From Zobellia laminariae (GTDB lineage Bacteria > Bacteroidota > Bacteroidia > Flavobacteriales > Flavobacteriaceae), in contig NZ_RCNS01000002.1 of NCBI RefSeq assembly GCF_009725995.1, positions 806,001 to 870,000 of the forward strand: DNA of 64,000 nucleotides, in the 5' to 3' direction. The notes under the pieces were generated by a model that was not told the DNA's origin, did not search any database, and was given only the letters and a program-made list of their open reading frames with translations. Within the stretch, counting starts at the first letter, position 1, and each line of letters starts with the position of its first letter. The position numbers and the translations under genes are program-made. Below are positions 19,616-29,700 of the stretch, piece after piece.

Positions 19616-20392
19616 ATGAGCGATGCGTTAAAAATAACATTTTTAGGTACGGGCACTTCTCAAGGAATCCCAGTAATAGGCAGCAATCACCCAGTTTGTT
19701 GTAGTAATGACCCAAAGGATAAAAGACTTAGAACTTCTGCTTTGGTTTCATGGAAGGATTTTAATTATGCAATAGATTGTGGCCCGGATTTTAGACAACA
19801 GATGCTCACAAATGAGGTCATGAAGCTAGATGGCATTCTATTTACTCATGAACATTCTGATCATACAGCTGGTTTAGATGATATTAGGCCTTACTTCTTT
19901 AGACAGGGCGATGTTCCTGTATATGCTCATAAACGTGTAGCTGAATCCCTTAAAAGACGTTTTGATTATATTTTTGCTGATGAAAACCGTTACCCTGGCG
20001 CACCTGCGGTAGCAGTTAACTTAATTGATAAGGACCATCCATTTACTATAGGAGGTTTAAAAGTAATTCCAATAGAAGCGAATCACAATCGGATTAATGT
20101 CCTCGGCTTTAGAATCAAAGAGTTTACCTATTTAACGGATGTGAAAACCATTTCAAAAGAAGAAACCGAAAAAGTTAGAAACTCAAAGGTTCTTGTTATT
20201 AATGCGCTTAGGTTAGAGCCACACCATTCTCATTTTAATTTAAAGGAAGCTTTAGATTTTATCGAAGAAGTAAAACCTGAAAAGGCTTATCTTACCCATA
20301 TCAGCCATATGTTAGGGTTTCATACCGAAGTTGAAGAAAACTTGCCAAAAAATGTACACTTGGCATACGATAATTTAACCATATCAGTTTAA
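19616..20392 (+). CDS. Metallo-beta-lactamase-fold hydrolase, PhnP-like
   Basis: A 258-residue protein beginning ALKITFLGTGTSQGIPVIG, the first strand and loop of the PhnP/RNase Z-like branch. Metal ligands are visible in FTHEHSDHTAGLDDIRP (HxHxDH, about residues 79-84), in the later His of IPIEANHNRI (about 150) and in LTHISHMLGF (about 225-235). CCSNDPKDKRLRTS near residue 30 is typical of the phosphoribosyl 1,2-cyclic phosphate phosphodiesterase-like group. It likely hydrolyses a cyclic phosphodiester in the cytosol. The substrate is not certain because the C-P lyase genes are absent here. Confidence 0.82.
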   Translation: MSDALKITFLGTGTSQGIPVIGSNHPVCCSNDPKDKRLRTSALVSWKDFNYAIDCGPDFRQQMLTNEVMKLDGILFTHEHSDHTAGLDDIRPYFFRQGDVPVYAHKRVAESLKRRFDYIFADENRYPGAPAVAVNLIDKDHPFTIGGLKVIPIEANHNRINVLGFRIKEFTYLTDVKTISKEETEKVRNSKVLVINALRLEPHHSHFNLKEALDFIEEVKPEKAYLTHISHMLGFHTEVEENLPKNVHLAYDNLTISV

Positions 20393-20413
20393 AGTAACAA
20401 ACCGTATTCATTT

Positions 20414-20908
20414 ATGAAAAGTAGAATAGTTCTTTACCTATTGATTTTTGTGTCACTTATATGTCTCTATCTTTTTGTTAGTAACGGAAAGATGGCAAAT
20501 TCTAAAGATGAGCGTATAGCTAAATTAGAAACGCAAGTAGAGCAGTTGCAAGATTCTGTATTAAATACACAATTAAAGGTATTGGAAATGCAATACTTTT
20601 CATTAGAAAATAATGATGATGCTCTGGCTTATTATGATCATTTGGATTTGAGAGATCCATCTAGATATATTGCGGATAAGTTACTTGAGACCAATGAAAG
20701 CAAAGGAGACAATCCTTTAGTGCCCTATGAAGGCATGGAAGGCGATTTTAAAATCAATAAAATAAAGATTTTGAATCACAAATGGATTTTAACCGACTTT
20801 TCTGATGGCAAATACTGGGGAGAACTTATTATTAAATATGATCTTAAAGATGATTTAGGCGTAGACTTTACGTTGCGAGATCATTTACTTTATACCCGAA
20901 GCGAATAA
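20414..20908 (+). CDS. Single-pass membrane protein with coiled coil
   Basis: A 164-residue protein: one N-terminal membrane helix (IVLYLLIFVSLICLYLFV), then a short coiled coil (RIAKLETQVEQLQDSVLNTQ) and a soluble C-terminal domain containing NHKWILTDFSDGKYWGEL. This suits a membrane-anchored periplasmic or cytoplasmic protein. It follows the metallo-hydrolase gene by 21 bp, so they may be co-transcribed. Its stop codon directly abuts that of the convergent esterase gene. I do not recognise a function. Confidence 0.65.
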   Translation: MKSRIVLYLLIFVSLICLYLFVSNGKMANSKDERIAKLETQVEQLQDSVLNTQLKVLEMQYFSLENNDDALAYYDHLDLRDPSRYIADKLLETNESKGDNPLVPYEGMEGDFKINKIKILNHKWILTDFSDGKYWGELIIKYDLKDDLGVDFTLRDHLLYTRSE

Positions 20909-21568
20909 TTATATTTTATCTTCTAACCACTTTTTAAACGAATAGAAATTCTGTGGAGCAACGCCGTGGCCTACGGGAAACTCTTCGTATACATGCTCTA
21001 TTTTCAAATTCTCAAGAAACTTGGGAGCACGTTGTGCCCATTCTGGTGGAATAACTTGGTCTACTTGGCCGTGAGAAGCATATATTTTTAAGTTAGAAAA
21101 GTCATTGTTTTCATAACCTTCCTTTAGAATAGCTTCATTTATATAACCGCTTAAAGCAATTACATTCTTAATTTTTTCAGGATATGAAAGCGCTACGGCA
21201 TAACTGAGTATTGTTCCTTGGCTAAAACCTAAAATAGTAACGCGGTTAGCATCTAGGGCGTAGGTAGAGCAGGCTTCATCAATAAAAGCAACAATCTTAT
21301 CTCTTGAGGTCTTTGCTTGCTCATCATCACTCCATTTGCCTTGTTGCGCATCAAAATTAATGGCATACCATGCATTTCCATAAGGTTCCATAGGGTATGG
21401 CGCGCGAACAGAAATTATACAAAGTTCTTCAGGTAGTTCGGGAGCAAAAGAAAATAAATCTTCTTCATTACTTCCATAACCGTGAAACATAAAAAGAACG
21501 GGAGCCTTACCTTCTTTAATAGAAGATGGTCTAATAAGATGTTCTAGAGATAGGGGAGCTGTTGTCAT
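20909..21568 (-). CDS. Phospholipase/carboxylesterase family alpha/beta hydrolase
   Basis: A 219-residue alpha/beta hydrolase of the carboxylesterase/phospholipase (PF02230-type) family. The nucleophile elbow is ILGFSQGTILS, the acid lies in YASHGQVDQVIPPEWA and the catalytic His in FPVGHGVAPQN near the C-terminus. VLFMFHGYGSNEEDL supplies the oxyanion-hole strand. No signal peptide, so cytosolic. Its start abuts the stop of the upstream small membrane protein gene (both at 21568), which suggests an operon. Confidence 0.85.
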   Translation of the reverse strand: MTTAPLSLEHLIRPSSIKEGKAPVLFMFHGYGSNEEDLFSFAPELPEELCIISVRAPYPMEPYGNAWYAINFDAQQGKWSDDEQAKTSRDKIVAFIDEACSTYALDANRVTILGFSQGTILSYAVALSYPEKIKNVIALSGYINEAILKEGYENNDFSNLKIYASHGQVDQVIPPEWAQRAPKFLENLKIEHVYEEFPVGHGVAPQNFYSFKKWLEDKI

Positions 21569-21888
21569 TAGATAAATTTAAGCCATTTTTGAAAGAAATT
21601 ACCAACTAAGGGAACGGACTGCTTTTCGTCCTTTATAGCGCCAATAAACCCATATCCCCACAATACAATAAAAGCAATGTATAAGCCGTACCACGCATAT
21701 TCATTAAACCATTGGCTCAAAAATATAGCGAATCCTATGAAAAAGATATGCAAACCAAATGCTTGCCGTATATGAAAACGTGCGAATTCATTTTTACTAT
21801 CTGAGTTCATGCTCATGGCAATAAGCGAACCTACTATAGTTAAATAAGCTATTAAAGCCGTTCTTTTTCCTTCCTTTACTTTGTCCAT
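21568..21888 (-). CDS. Small DUF4870-like membrane protein
   Basis: The start is set at 21888 (MDKVKEGKRTALIAYLTIVG), giving 106 residues. The upstream ATG at 21957 would include the terminator hairpin and promoter in the coding region. There are about three hydrophobic helices, with KNEFARFHIRQAFGLH between the first two. It matches the neighbouring 104-residue protein (NEFVKFHIGQALRAW) and the DUF4870-like group. The two look like tandem paralogues. Confidence 0.75.
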   Translation of the reverse strand: MDKVKEGKRTALIAYLTIVGSLIAMSMNSDSKNEFARFHIRQAFGLHIFFIGFAIFLSQWFNEYAWYGLYIAFIVLWGYGFIGAIKDEKQSVPLVGNFFQKWLKFI

Positions 21889-21893
21889 GTTGC

Positions 21894-21924
21894 CAAAGTT
21901 AACGTAAGCTATAGTCTTGCACAA
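21894..21924 (-). promoter_or_regulatory. Promoter for 21568-21888
   Basis: On the minus strand TTTG, about 20 bp of spacer, then TAACTTTG (21901-21894) match the Bacteroidota -33/-7 arrangement. The ATG at 21888 lies about where transcription should start, so the message may be leaderless. Confidence 0.6.
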
Positions 21925-21925
21925 A

Positions 21926-21954
21926 AAAAAGAGACCGTGTTCGGGTCTCTTTTT
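21926..21954 (-). terminator. Terminator downstream of the 104-aa DUF4870 gene
   Basis: AAAAAGAGACC (21926-21936) pairs with GGTCTCTTTTT (21944-21954) over a 7-nt loop. It lies just beyond the stop of the minus-strand gene at 21977, with T-rich sequence on its exit side. Confidence 0.8.
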
Positions 21955-21976
21955 CAATATTTTTTATAAATGAATT

Positions 21977-22291
21977 CTATCCAATATCTCCAACTAGCGG
22001 AATCTTCTCCACTTTGCCATTCATTGCGTTCAAGCCCCCTATTATTGCTAGAACTAGTCCAGCATATTGAAAGTAACTTAATAAGCCTATGCCGGTAAAC
22101 ATAATTAATACTTTTGCTAGAAATGTAACAATAAGACCTGTGATCCATGCTCTAAGCGCTTGCCCAATATGGAATTTAACAAATTCATTACCTTTTCCTC
22201 TGTTCATAAAGTAAGCTACAAGCGTGCCTAATAGCGTAATATAGCTAACAATAGCCAAGGTTTTTCCTTCCTCAATTGTGTTTTGGTTCAT
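21977..22291 (-). CDS. DUF4870 domain-containing membrane protein
   Basis: A 104-residue protein with three hydrophobic helices and the family-like NEFVKFHIGQALRAW loop. It begins MNQNTIEEGKTLAIVSYITL and ends KIPLVGDIG. DUF4870 proteins are small integral membrane proteins of unknown role. It is a clear paralogue of the protein at 21568-21888 and is separated from it by a terminator and a new promoter. Confidence 0.8.
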   Translation of the reverse strand: MNQNTIEEGKTLAIVSYITLLGTLVAYFMNRGKGNEFVKFHIGQALRAWITGLIVTFLAKVLIMFTGIGLLSYFQYAGLVLAIIGGLNAMNGKVEKIPLVGDIG

Positions 22292-22314
22292 GTGGTTGGT
22301 TTATGATAATTTTT

Positions 22315-23574
22315 TTATCTGTTTATGGTGTGCTGGTTGTTATTGATACTACTGTGCACTTTACCTCTTAATTCAGCACCTATAAACATACTGTTTTTTG
22401 AGGTAGATTTAATATGCTCATCAGTAAAAATATAAGTTTCATCAGGATTAAAAAGTGTTAAACAAGCTGCTTCACCTTCCTTTATTTCGGGTGATTTTAG
22501 TCCGTATCGTTCTCGTCCTTTAGAAAGAAGTGTTATTACCGTTTCTATATCTAAAAGTTGGTTCAGACTGCCAAAAGCAGATTCTAGGCCAATGGTCCCG
22601 TTAGAGGCATTGTCAAATTCTACTCTTTTCTCCTCAATATTCATTGGTGTATGGTTGCTAGTCACAAAATCTATGGTACCATCTTTCAATCCTTTTAAAA
22701 GAGCCTTGTTATCTTTTTGGGAGCGTAAGGGCGGCATTACCTTATATATGCTATCAAATTCCTCTAAAACGGAATCGGTATAAATCAAATTATGAATGGC
22801 TACACTACAGCTTACATTCAGTCCTTTTTTCTTGGCGTCTGCAATCAGCTTTACAGAGTTGGCTGTAGAAATGGTGGGTATATGTAGTTTCCCCCCAGTA
22901 TATTCTAATATAAAAAGGTCTCTTGCTATCTGGAGTTCTTCTGCCAAAGTAGGGATTCCTTTTAGCCCTAGTTTAGTTGAAACTTCACCTTCATTGACAA
23001 TACCTTTTCCTGCAATTTTCGTATCCAACGGAAAAGAATAAACCAGTCCGTCAAAATTCTGTACATATTGCAAAGCAACTTTCAAAAGGTTGGCATTGGT
23101 CATAGGAAGTTTATAGTCATAATAACCAACAGCTCCAGCATTTTTCATGTCGTATAGCTCGGCTAAATCAATACCATCTGCTTTCATGGTTAAATTGCCA
23201 AGAGGGTATAGGTTAGTTGCTAACCCTGCGGCAGCGCTTTTAAGATATACAATATCTGAACTACTATCAGGACAAGGGTGCGTGCTCGGGTTTAGAATTA
23301 CATCTGTAAAACCACTTAATGCTGCAGTTTGTAATCCGTTTTCAATTGTTTCCCGCTCTTCGTAACCTGGTTCACCAAAAGAAACACTACTGTCAAACCA
23401 ACCAATAGATACGTGTAGATTTTTGTGTTTTACGACCTGAGTTTTACTTTCAGGCTCTATTTTGGCAGCAATTTTAACAATAATGCCATTTTTAATATGA
23501 ATATCGCGAGTCTTCAAATGAAGTGCTTCGTTATTCGTATCTATTATTTTTGCCGATTTTAAGAGAATGTTCAT
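22315..23574 (-). CDS. Dihydroorotase-like amidohydrolase lacking metal ligands
   Basis: A 419-residue protein with the overall fold and length of class I dihydroorotase (pyrimidine synthesis), for example SFGEPGYEERETIENGLQTA and NPSTHPCPDSS. The catalytic site is degenerate: the usual D-x-H-x-H is WFDSSVS. Of the later histidine pair the second His is Thr (LHIPTIST). The TDHaP motif is TSNHTP, so the catalytic Asp is Asn. Non-catalytic PyrC-like paralogues that assist aspartate transcarbamoylase are known, which makes a structural role plausible. It overlaps the BatA gene by four bases. Confidence 0.8.
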   Translation of the reverse strand: MNILLKSAKIIDTNNEALHLKTRDIHIKNGIIVKIAAKIEPESKTQVVKHKNLHVSIGWFDSSVSFGEPGYEERETIENGLQTAALSGFTDVILNPSTHPCPDSSSDIVYLKSAAAGLATNLYPLGNLTMKADGIDLAELYDMKNAGAVGYYDYKLPMTNANLLKVALQYVQNFDGLVYSFPLDTKIAGKGIVNEGEVSTKLGLKGIPTLAEELQIARDLFILEYTGGKLHIPTISTANSVKLIADAKKKGLNVSCSVAIHNLIYTDSVLEEFDSIYKVMPPLRSQKDNKALLKGLKDGTIDFVTSNHTPMNIEEKRVEFDNASNGTIGLESAFGSLNQLLDIETVITLLSKGRERYGLKSPEIKEGEAACLTLFNPDETYIFTDEHIKSTSKNSMFIGAELRGKVHSSINNNQHTINR

Positions 23575-25493
23575 TTAAGATATTTTTGAATAAGTACTTC
23601 AATAAACAGCAACGCCAATGCTAAAATAACAAACCATTTCCAAAGCTCCGTTACGCTGTTGTCTTTTTCAATGCTTTCGAACAAAGATGAGATAGAGGTT
23701 GATGTAGATGCCATTTTTTGTTCGGTGACATTCAAATACGAAAGATTGCTTTCTTTTCTATTATAATTAAAGCTGATGTTCTTTATTGGTTTTTCATTTT
23801 GTAGTACCGCATAGCTACCATCTTCCTGTAAACTTTCATTAAAAGAGAGCGAAACTTTATTACTTAAGGACTGTTGCTGAGGAATAAACTCATAATCCCC
23901 CTTCTTCAACTTAAGGATATCGTCTTGAGCTAGGGAAGTGGGTACATCTATTGAAACCGGTTGTCCCAAGACGGAATACAAAGGAGCCAATTTTAAACTT
24001 CCGACAGCCATGTTGTAAAAAGTAGGTACTACTAGAGGCGAGTTGATAAAGTTTGAATTTTGAATAGATAATGAAGTCGTAAATAAAAAGAAAGACTTGC
24101 CGCCCACCAAAAACGGTTCGTTACCTTGAAATGCCAATACCGTTGGAGCCCCTGTTTTTATTTTGTAAAACTCGGAAGTTTTTGGGTATTGAAAATTGGT
24201 TACATTTTTTTCAAACACGTTCTGATATAGTGGATGTGAAAACGAGATATTCGTTATCTCACGCTCATCTCGTACCTTTTGCAAAAAGGTGGTAGAGGCG
24301 TAGTTACTAGTCAGTAAATTATATGAATTTAAATCGATATCAGCAGCAGGAATAATTATCAAGTGTCCGCCATTATCTGTAAAGGCCTTTAAACTGGTTG
24401 TTAATGAGCTAGGAATCTGTTGTAAATTGTTTAGAATAATCAAATGCTGATTGACAAGATTGCTGTAGTTCAAATTTCTTAACTCGGTTGTCGTAAAAAC
24501 AAACTCATCTTTGGTAAAAATTCGACTTAGAAATCTGTTTTGAGCATCTCCTATAGCAAGCACTTTTATTTTCTCCTTTTTACCAATAGAAAAATATAGT
24601 AGATTGTCATAAGTAAGACCGGAGTCCGATATTTCTATTTTTCCGTCAAAAGCTTCATTTTTAGGAATCGAAAAACTTGCCGTTCCATTTTTTGAATCAT
24701 TAAACGAAGCCGATGTTTTGGCTATAAGTTTCTCTCCGTTGAATAGGGAAACAGGGATATTTTCTATATCGCCAGAACCAGAAAGATTAACTAGAAGGTT
24801 CAGGTTCTCTGAAGTTTCAGATTCAATATAAGCGGAATCTATAGCTACATTTTTAACTTCGCCTCCACGTAGTGCAACCCAATGCGAGCTTATATTTTGA
24901 AAACTATCCATTTGAGAGCTGGCCATCAGTTGCTGAAAATCAGATAGGATAATTAGGTTTTTGTTAGTGGCATTATCTGCGGAGAAAAGTGTTTTCCCTT
25001 TTAGATAAATCTCATTCAGCTTTAACTGTCTGTTACCAGGATTTAAGGCAAGAAGCTCATTTTGAATGTCTTGTATTGTATTATTTCTAAACGTTTTTGT
25101 ATTTGTAAAGAGTGAAAAACGTTCTTCCTTAGGTAGTTTTTTTATTAGTTCCTGTACTGCATTTTCCAAGAGGGTAGTGCCTTCTTCTTTTAATTGCATG
25201 CTAAATGAGTCATCTAAATAGATAACCGTTTCCTTTTGTTTTAAGGCTGATTTTTCTGCAAAAAAGGGTTGGGCAAAAGCAAATATAAAAGCGGCAAGCA
25301 ATAACATTCGTGTAAATAGTAACAACCATTTTTTTAGCGTATTGCTCTGTCTCGATTCTGAAACTACCTTCTTTAAAAACTTGACGTTCGTAAATGGAGT
25401 TTTCTTAAAACGACGTAATTGGAATAAATGAATAAAAATGGGAATCAGGAGAAGAAAAAGGGCCCAAAAGAGTTCTGGATATTTAAACTGCAT
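23571..25493 (-). CDS. BatA-type membrane protein with von Willebrand-like domain
   Basis: The start at 25493 (MQFKYPELFWALFLLLIPIF) gives 640 residues; a longer open frame upstream adds an unlikely polar leader. The N-terminus has the BatA two-helix signature (IHLFQLRRFKKTPFTNVKFL, then a second helix). YLDDSFSMQL has the DxSxS metal-site motif of a vWA domain. A long periplasmic region follows, and a final helix (WFVILALALLFIEVLIQ) ends the protein. This is the common Bacteroidota 'BatA domain-containing protein'. Role unknown; some Bat proteins are tied to stress tolerance. Confidence 0.85.
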   Translation of the reverse strand: MQFKYPELFWALFLLLIPIFIHLFQLRRFKKTPFTNVKFLKKVVSESRQSNTLKKWLLLFTRMLLLAAFIFAFAQPFFAEKSALKQKETVIYLDDSFSMQLKEEGTTLLENAVQELIKKLPKEERFSLFTNTKTFRNNTIQDIQNELLALNPGNRQLKLNEIYLKGKTLFSADNATNKNLIILSDFQQLMASSQMDSFQNISSHWVALRGGEVKNVAIDSAYIESETSENLNLLVNLSGSGDIENIPVSLFNGEKLIAKTSASFNDSKNGTASFSIPKNEAFDGKIEISDSGLTYDNLLYFSIGKKEKIKVLAIGDAQNRFLSRIFTKDEFVFTTTELRNLNYSNLVNQHLIILNNLQQIPSSLTTSLKAFTDNGGHLIIIPAADIDLNSYNLLTSNYASTTFLQKVRDEREITNISFSHPLYQNVFEKNVTNFQYPKTSEFYKIKTGAPTVLAFQGNEPFLVGGKSFFLFTTSLSIQNSNFINSPLVVPTFYNMAVGSLKLAPLYSVLGQPVSIDVPTSLAQDDILKLKKGDYEFIPQQQSLSNKVSLSFNESLQEDGSYAVLQNEKPIKNISFNYNRKESNLSYLNVTEQKMASTSTSISSLFESIEKDNSVTELWKWFVILALALLFIEVLIQKYLK

Positions 25494-25604
25494 TTCCTGT
25501 GTTGAATTATCAAAGATAGACATTTCGTCCTTTATTGCTACGGTAGGCAAAAAGATATTTTAACCTCCTCAAGAAAAAAAGATATAAGTACTGATAATCA
25601 GTTT

Positions 25605-26612
25605 TTAGCAGAAAAAGAAATAGTCTTCCATTGGTTTTTGATTGATACCCAAGAAAAACTTTCTAATATGAATTTGTGCATCTGCATTGGCGACGCTAAT
25701 AATACTCTGGGCGTTTGGTAGTTCTTTAAGTTTACTAAAATGATACATTTCTTTGTCATAAATATGTTTGCCAATTTTTTTAGGATTGTCGCAAACCCAA
25801 TAAAAATCTATATTTTGTTCTTGTAATGCTCTTACGATTTCTTTTCCTTTGGCACCTGCCCCCCAAACAGTTAAAGGCCTGTTGGGATTATAATTAAGTT
25901 TTAGGAAATAACGAAGTTTAATATCAAGAAAATAGTTTTGAGCATAATGCTCACTGGTTCTAGAAGTTCTAGTATCATAATCGCGCCACAAATGCAGGAG
26001 TTTGGAACAGGGAATACATTTAAGTCCGTTTTCATAAAAACGAAAAGCAAGGTCGTAATCTTCGGGATATAGGTCTGGGACGAAAGCACCACAGCAATCT
26101 AAATCTTCTCGAAAAACCATCCAACAAGGGGAGGGGATGACACACTCTTTGTAGATTTCTGAATAGTTGTTTCCAGTCTCTGTAAGTTGATTTAACCATT
26201 GTTCATAGCGCTGGTAACCGTTACTAATACCACGGTGAGAAAAATAACGAACTTGTCCAACTGCTAAATGACCTTTTCCATTGGCTAAAAGTGACTCTAC
26301 CATGATTTTCAGTTTTTCCTCCGTCATAATATCATCAGAATCCATACGAGTAATGAATTGGCCTTGGCTTAGTTTGTAAGCAGTTCGCAAGGCTTCTATA
26401 ATGCCGCTACCTTCATTATCAAATAGTTGTATGCGCGAGTCATTTTTGGCATATGAATTCACCAAATTACGGCTGCCGTCAGAACTTTCGTCATTAACTG
26501 CAAGAACTTCCCAGTTTTCATATTTTTGTTCTAGAATAGAATCAAGACATTGATTTAGAAAGGCTTCCGTGTTTTTAAAAGGAATAAGAATACTAACAAG
26601 GGGCTGTTGCAT
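25605..26612 (-). CDS. Glycosyltransferase family 2 with C-terminal Rossmann-like domain
   Basis: The start at 26612 (MQQPLVSILIPFKNTEAFLN) gives 335 residues; an ATG 9 bp upstream is also possible. The GT-A domain shows NDESSDGS (about residue 40) and a metal-binding RMDSDDIM (about 92). The C-terminal ~90 residues form a separate domain starting PLTVWGAGAKGKEIVRAL, a dinucleotide-binding-like glycine loop, and ending in a hydrophobic FFFC. This GT2 plus Rossmann-like tail is common in Flavobacteriia. Substrate not known. Confidence 0.85.
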   Translation of the reverse strand: MQQPLVSILIPFKNTEAFLNQCLDSILEQKYENWEVLAVNDESSDGSRNLVNSYAKNDSRIQLFDNEGSGIIEALRTAYKLSQGQFITRMDSDDIMTEEKLKIMVESLLANGKGHLAVGQVRYFSHRGISNGYQRYEQWLNQLTETGNNYSEIYKECVIPSPCWMVFREDLDCCGAFVPDLYPEDYDLAFRFYENGLKCIPCSKLLHLWRDYDTRTSRTSEHYAQNYFLDIKLRYFLKLNYNPNRPLTVWGAGAKGKEIVRALQEQNIDFYWVCDNPKKIGKHIYDKEMYHFSKLKELPNAQSIISVANADAQIHIRKFFLGINQKPMEDYFFFC

Positions 26613-26784
26613 GGGTGGCAATTTAGTGAAAATGATGTCTCATATATAGAAAGAGAAGATAAATATATGTTGTATCATTGCTCGTTTGTAGGGTGTCGTT
26701 CATCGATATAATTTGTTTTTAGGCGTTCGTTTTTACCCTTTCATCGATTTTAAGATTAATTTAAATAATAGGAATTAGAACACT

Positions 26785-29700
26785 ATGAAATTGAATTATC
26801 GTAAAAAGACTGGCATAATATGCCTTATAATTACTGTCTTTTTGACCTTTTCCTTTATACCATTTCTTTATGGCCCAGGGCTTGAAAATGCCAAGCCAAT
26901 GGGCGCCTATCTTAACGGGGTTTTCCCATCTTCAACTCCTACGGGAACAGAAGATGTGAATGCCAATTACAGTGTAGAAAATGCTTTTCCTAATCTAACT
27001 TTTGTAGACCCTGTGGACATGGAAGAACTTCCCGGGGGTAATGAATTTTTGGTTCTGGGCCTGCAGGGTCATATATGGAAAATTGTAAATGATGCAGAAA
27101 CTGTTTCTAAACAGTTGCTCCTTGATATTTCTGATAATGTTGTAACTAATACAGATGGTGGTATGTTGGGTATGGTATTACACCCTGAATACGGCCGCAG
27201 AGGCTCTCCTAACGCCGAGTACATATATATCTTTTATAGATACACTCCTGTTCAGGATACAGATAGAACTGGGGCAACGGTTAATGGATACATGCGCCTT
27301 TCTAGATTTAACCTTCCAAATGGGGCAAGTGCTATTAACCCCACTAGTGAAGAGATTCTGATTAATATTTTTGATCGGAGCGACTATCATAATGGAGGTG
27401 ATATGTTTTTCGGTCCAAAAGATGGATTTTTGTATCTAGGAATTGGTGATGAGGGAGATGCCAATGACAGTTATAACGTAACCCAACAAATTAATAAATT
27501 CCTGTTTGGTGGAATTTTACGCATTGATGTTGATAAAAGAGGAGGTAAAATCAGTCATCCCATACGAAGACAACCACTTAATGCAGGCATCCCACCTAAC
27601 GGATGGCCTGATTCTTTTACACAGGGTTATTATATTCCTAACGACAATCCTTGGGTAGATACTAGTGGTTCAAACCTAGAGGAATTTTATGCTATTGGTA
27701 CTCGAAGCCCTCATAGGATTAGCTTTGATACACCAACTGGTGATATTTGGGTTGGAGATGTTGGGCAAGGTGCTAAGGAAGAGATTAGCTTAGTTAGAAA
27801 GGGTGACAACTTGCAATGGCCTTATCGTGAGGGCGATCAAAACGGGCCTGCTGTTATGCCAGGTCAACTTATCGGCAATGAAAGGCCTCCTATTCATGCT
27901 TATGATAGAACTACGGGAAGGGCTATTATTGGTGGGGTGGTATATAGAGGCAATCGTTATCCAGAATTGAACGGAAAATATGTATTTGGTGATCATGAGA
28001 CACAAACTGTTTGGACCCTTTCTAAGACAGGTGAAAATACGGGTAATGTGGATTACCTTTTGAATGTTCCTGTGAGCGGGGAAGGTAATAAAGATGGTAT
28101 TTCATCATTTTTTACGGATTCTAATGGTCATATGTATATTTTGGATTTGTTTGGTACGGCACAAGATGGTGGTGTTATTCAAAAAGTGGTAAGGACGGTT
28201 GCCGTGCCCGATCCCCCTTCAAAGCTCTCAGACTTGAATGTGTTTACTAATTTACAATCTCTGGAAACCATTAATGGTATTGTTCCATATGACGTTAATT
28301 CTCCTTTATGGTCAGATGGGGCGGTAAAACAAAGATGGATTGCCTTACCTAATAATGGAGCACATGACACTGCAGCAGAGCAGATTGGTTTTCAGAATGA
28401 AGAGAATTGGTCATTTCCCCCAGGTACTGTAGTTATAAAGCAATTTAACCTTCCGGTGGATGACAATGATGCCTTAAAAGTTCTAAAATTAGAAACTCGT
28501 TTTTTAATTTTTACGGATGATAACGATGCTTACGCAGTTACTTATAAATGGAACGAAGCACAAACGGATGCTTTTCTTATAGGGTTTGATGAGTCTGTTT
28601 CGCAGAACTATGACGTAAAGAAAAAAGACGGGTCGGTGGAGGAGCAAACTTGGGATTTTCCTACGCGTGATCAGTGTATGCAATGTCATAACAGTGTCTC
28701 AGGATATTCTCTGGGGTTAAAAACACGGCAACTCAATAAAGATTTTACTTATCCGTCAACAGGAATAACAGGTAACCAGTTGGAAACATGGAGCCATCTA
28801 AATATGTTTACAGATGATATACTTTCTCATACAAAGTTACCAGCATCTGCACATATTAATTCCGAAAATACTAGTGATGAAATGAAGGTTCGCTCTTACA
28901 TGGATGCCAACTGTGCGAACTGCCATAGGCCTAATGGGGTAGAAGGTGCATTTGATGGTCGATCTATGACATCGCTTTATGATCAATCTTTAATTAATGC
29001 TGATGCGGAGAGTCACGCTTCTATTCAAGGAAGCAAGATTGTAAAACCAAAAGATATTTTAAACTCTGTTTTATATGTAAGGGATGCTAGTGTCTCAGAT
29101 AATCGCATGCCTCCTATAGGGCGTAATATGTTGGATCAAGATTATTTAGAGACTCTAATTGGGTGGATAGACGGACTAGATGTTCACGGCCCCAAGACTG
29201 TAGAAGATGGTTGGTATACTTTGCAAATGGGAGACTTAAATAAGTACCTAGCCATTGAGAATGCCTCGCTTTTAACTAATGCAAAAGCAATAAATAGTAT
29301 TTCAGATTCTGGTGATAATGCCAAATGGTATGTGGAAGAAATGGGAGGGAACAAATATCGCATTAAAGCAATGCATTCTGATATGGTTTTATCTCTCCGC
29401 AATTTAAAATCTGAACGTGGGTCGAACGTGGTTCAAGAAGTTTGGAATGGTGGTCAACATCAACTATGGTATTTTAAAGATTTAGATGGTGAAAAATTAC
29501 GCATCGTGAGCGCCTATAATGGCCTCGCACTTCATATTCTAAATGGAATTACAGAAAATAATAGTCCGTCAGTAACTTGGTCACAAAGTAATTCTGAGAA
29601 CCAACAATGGAAATTAAAGCCTGTAAGCAATGGATTAGGTTTATCTGATATAGGAGAAACAGGGACTATAAACGCAAATCATAACTGGACTAGCGTAAGT

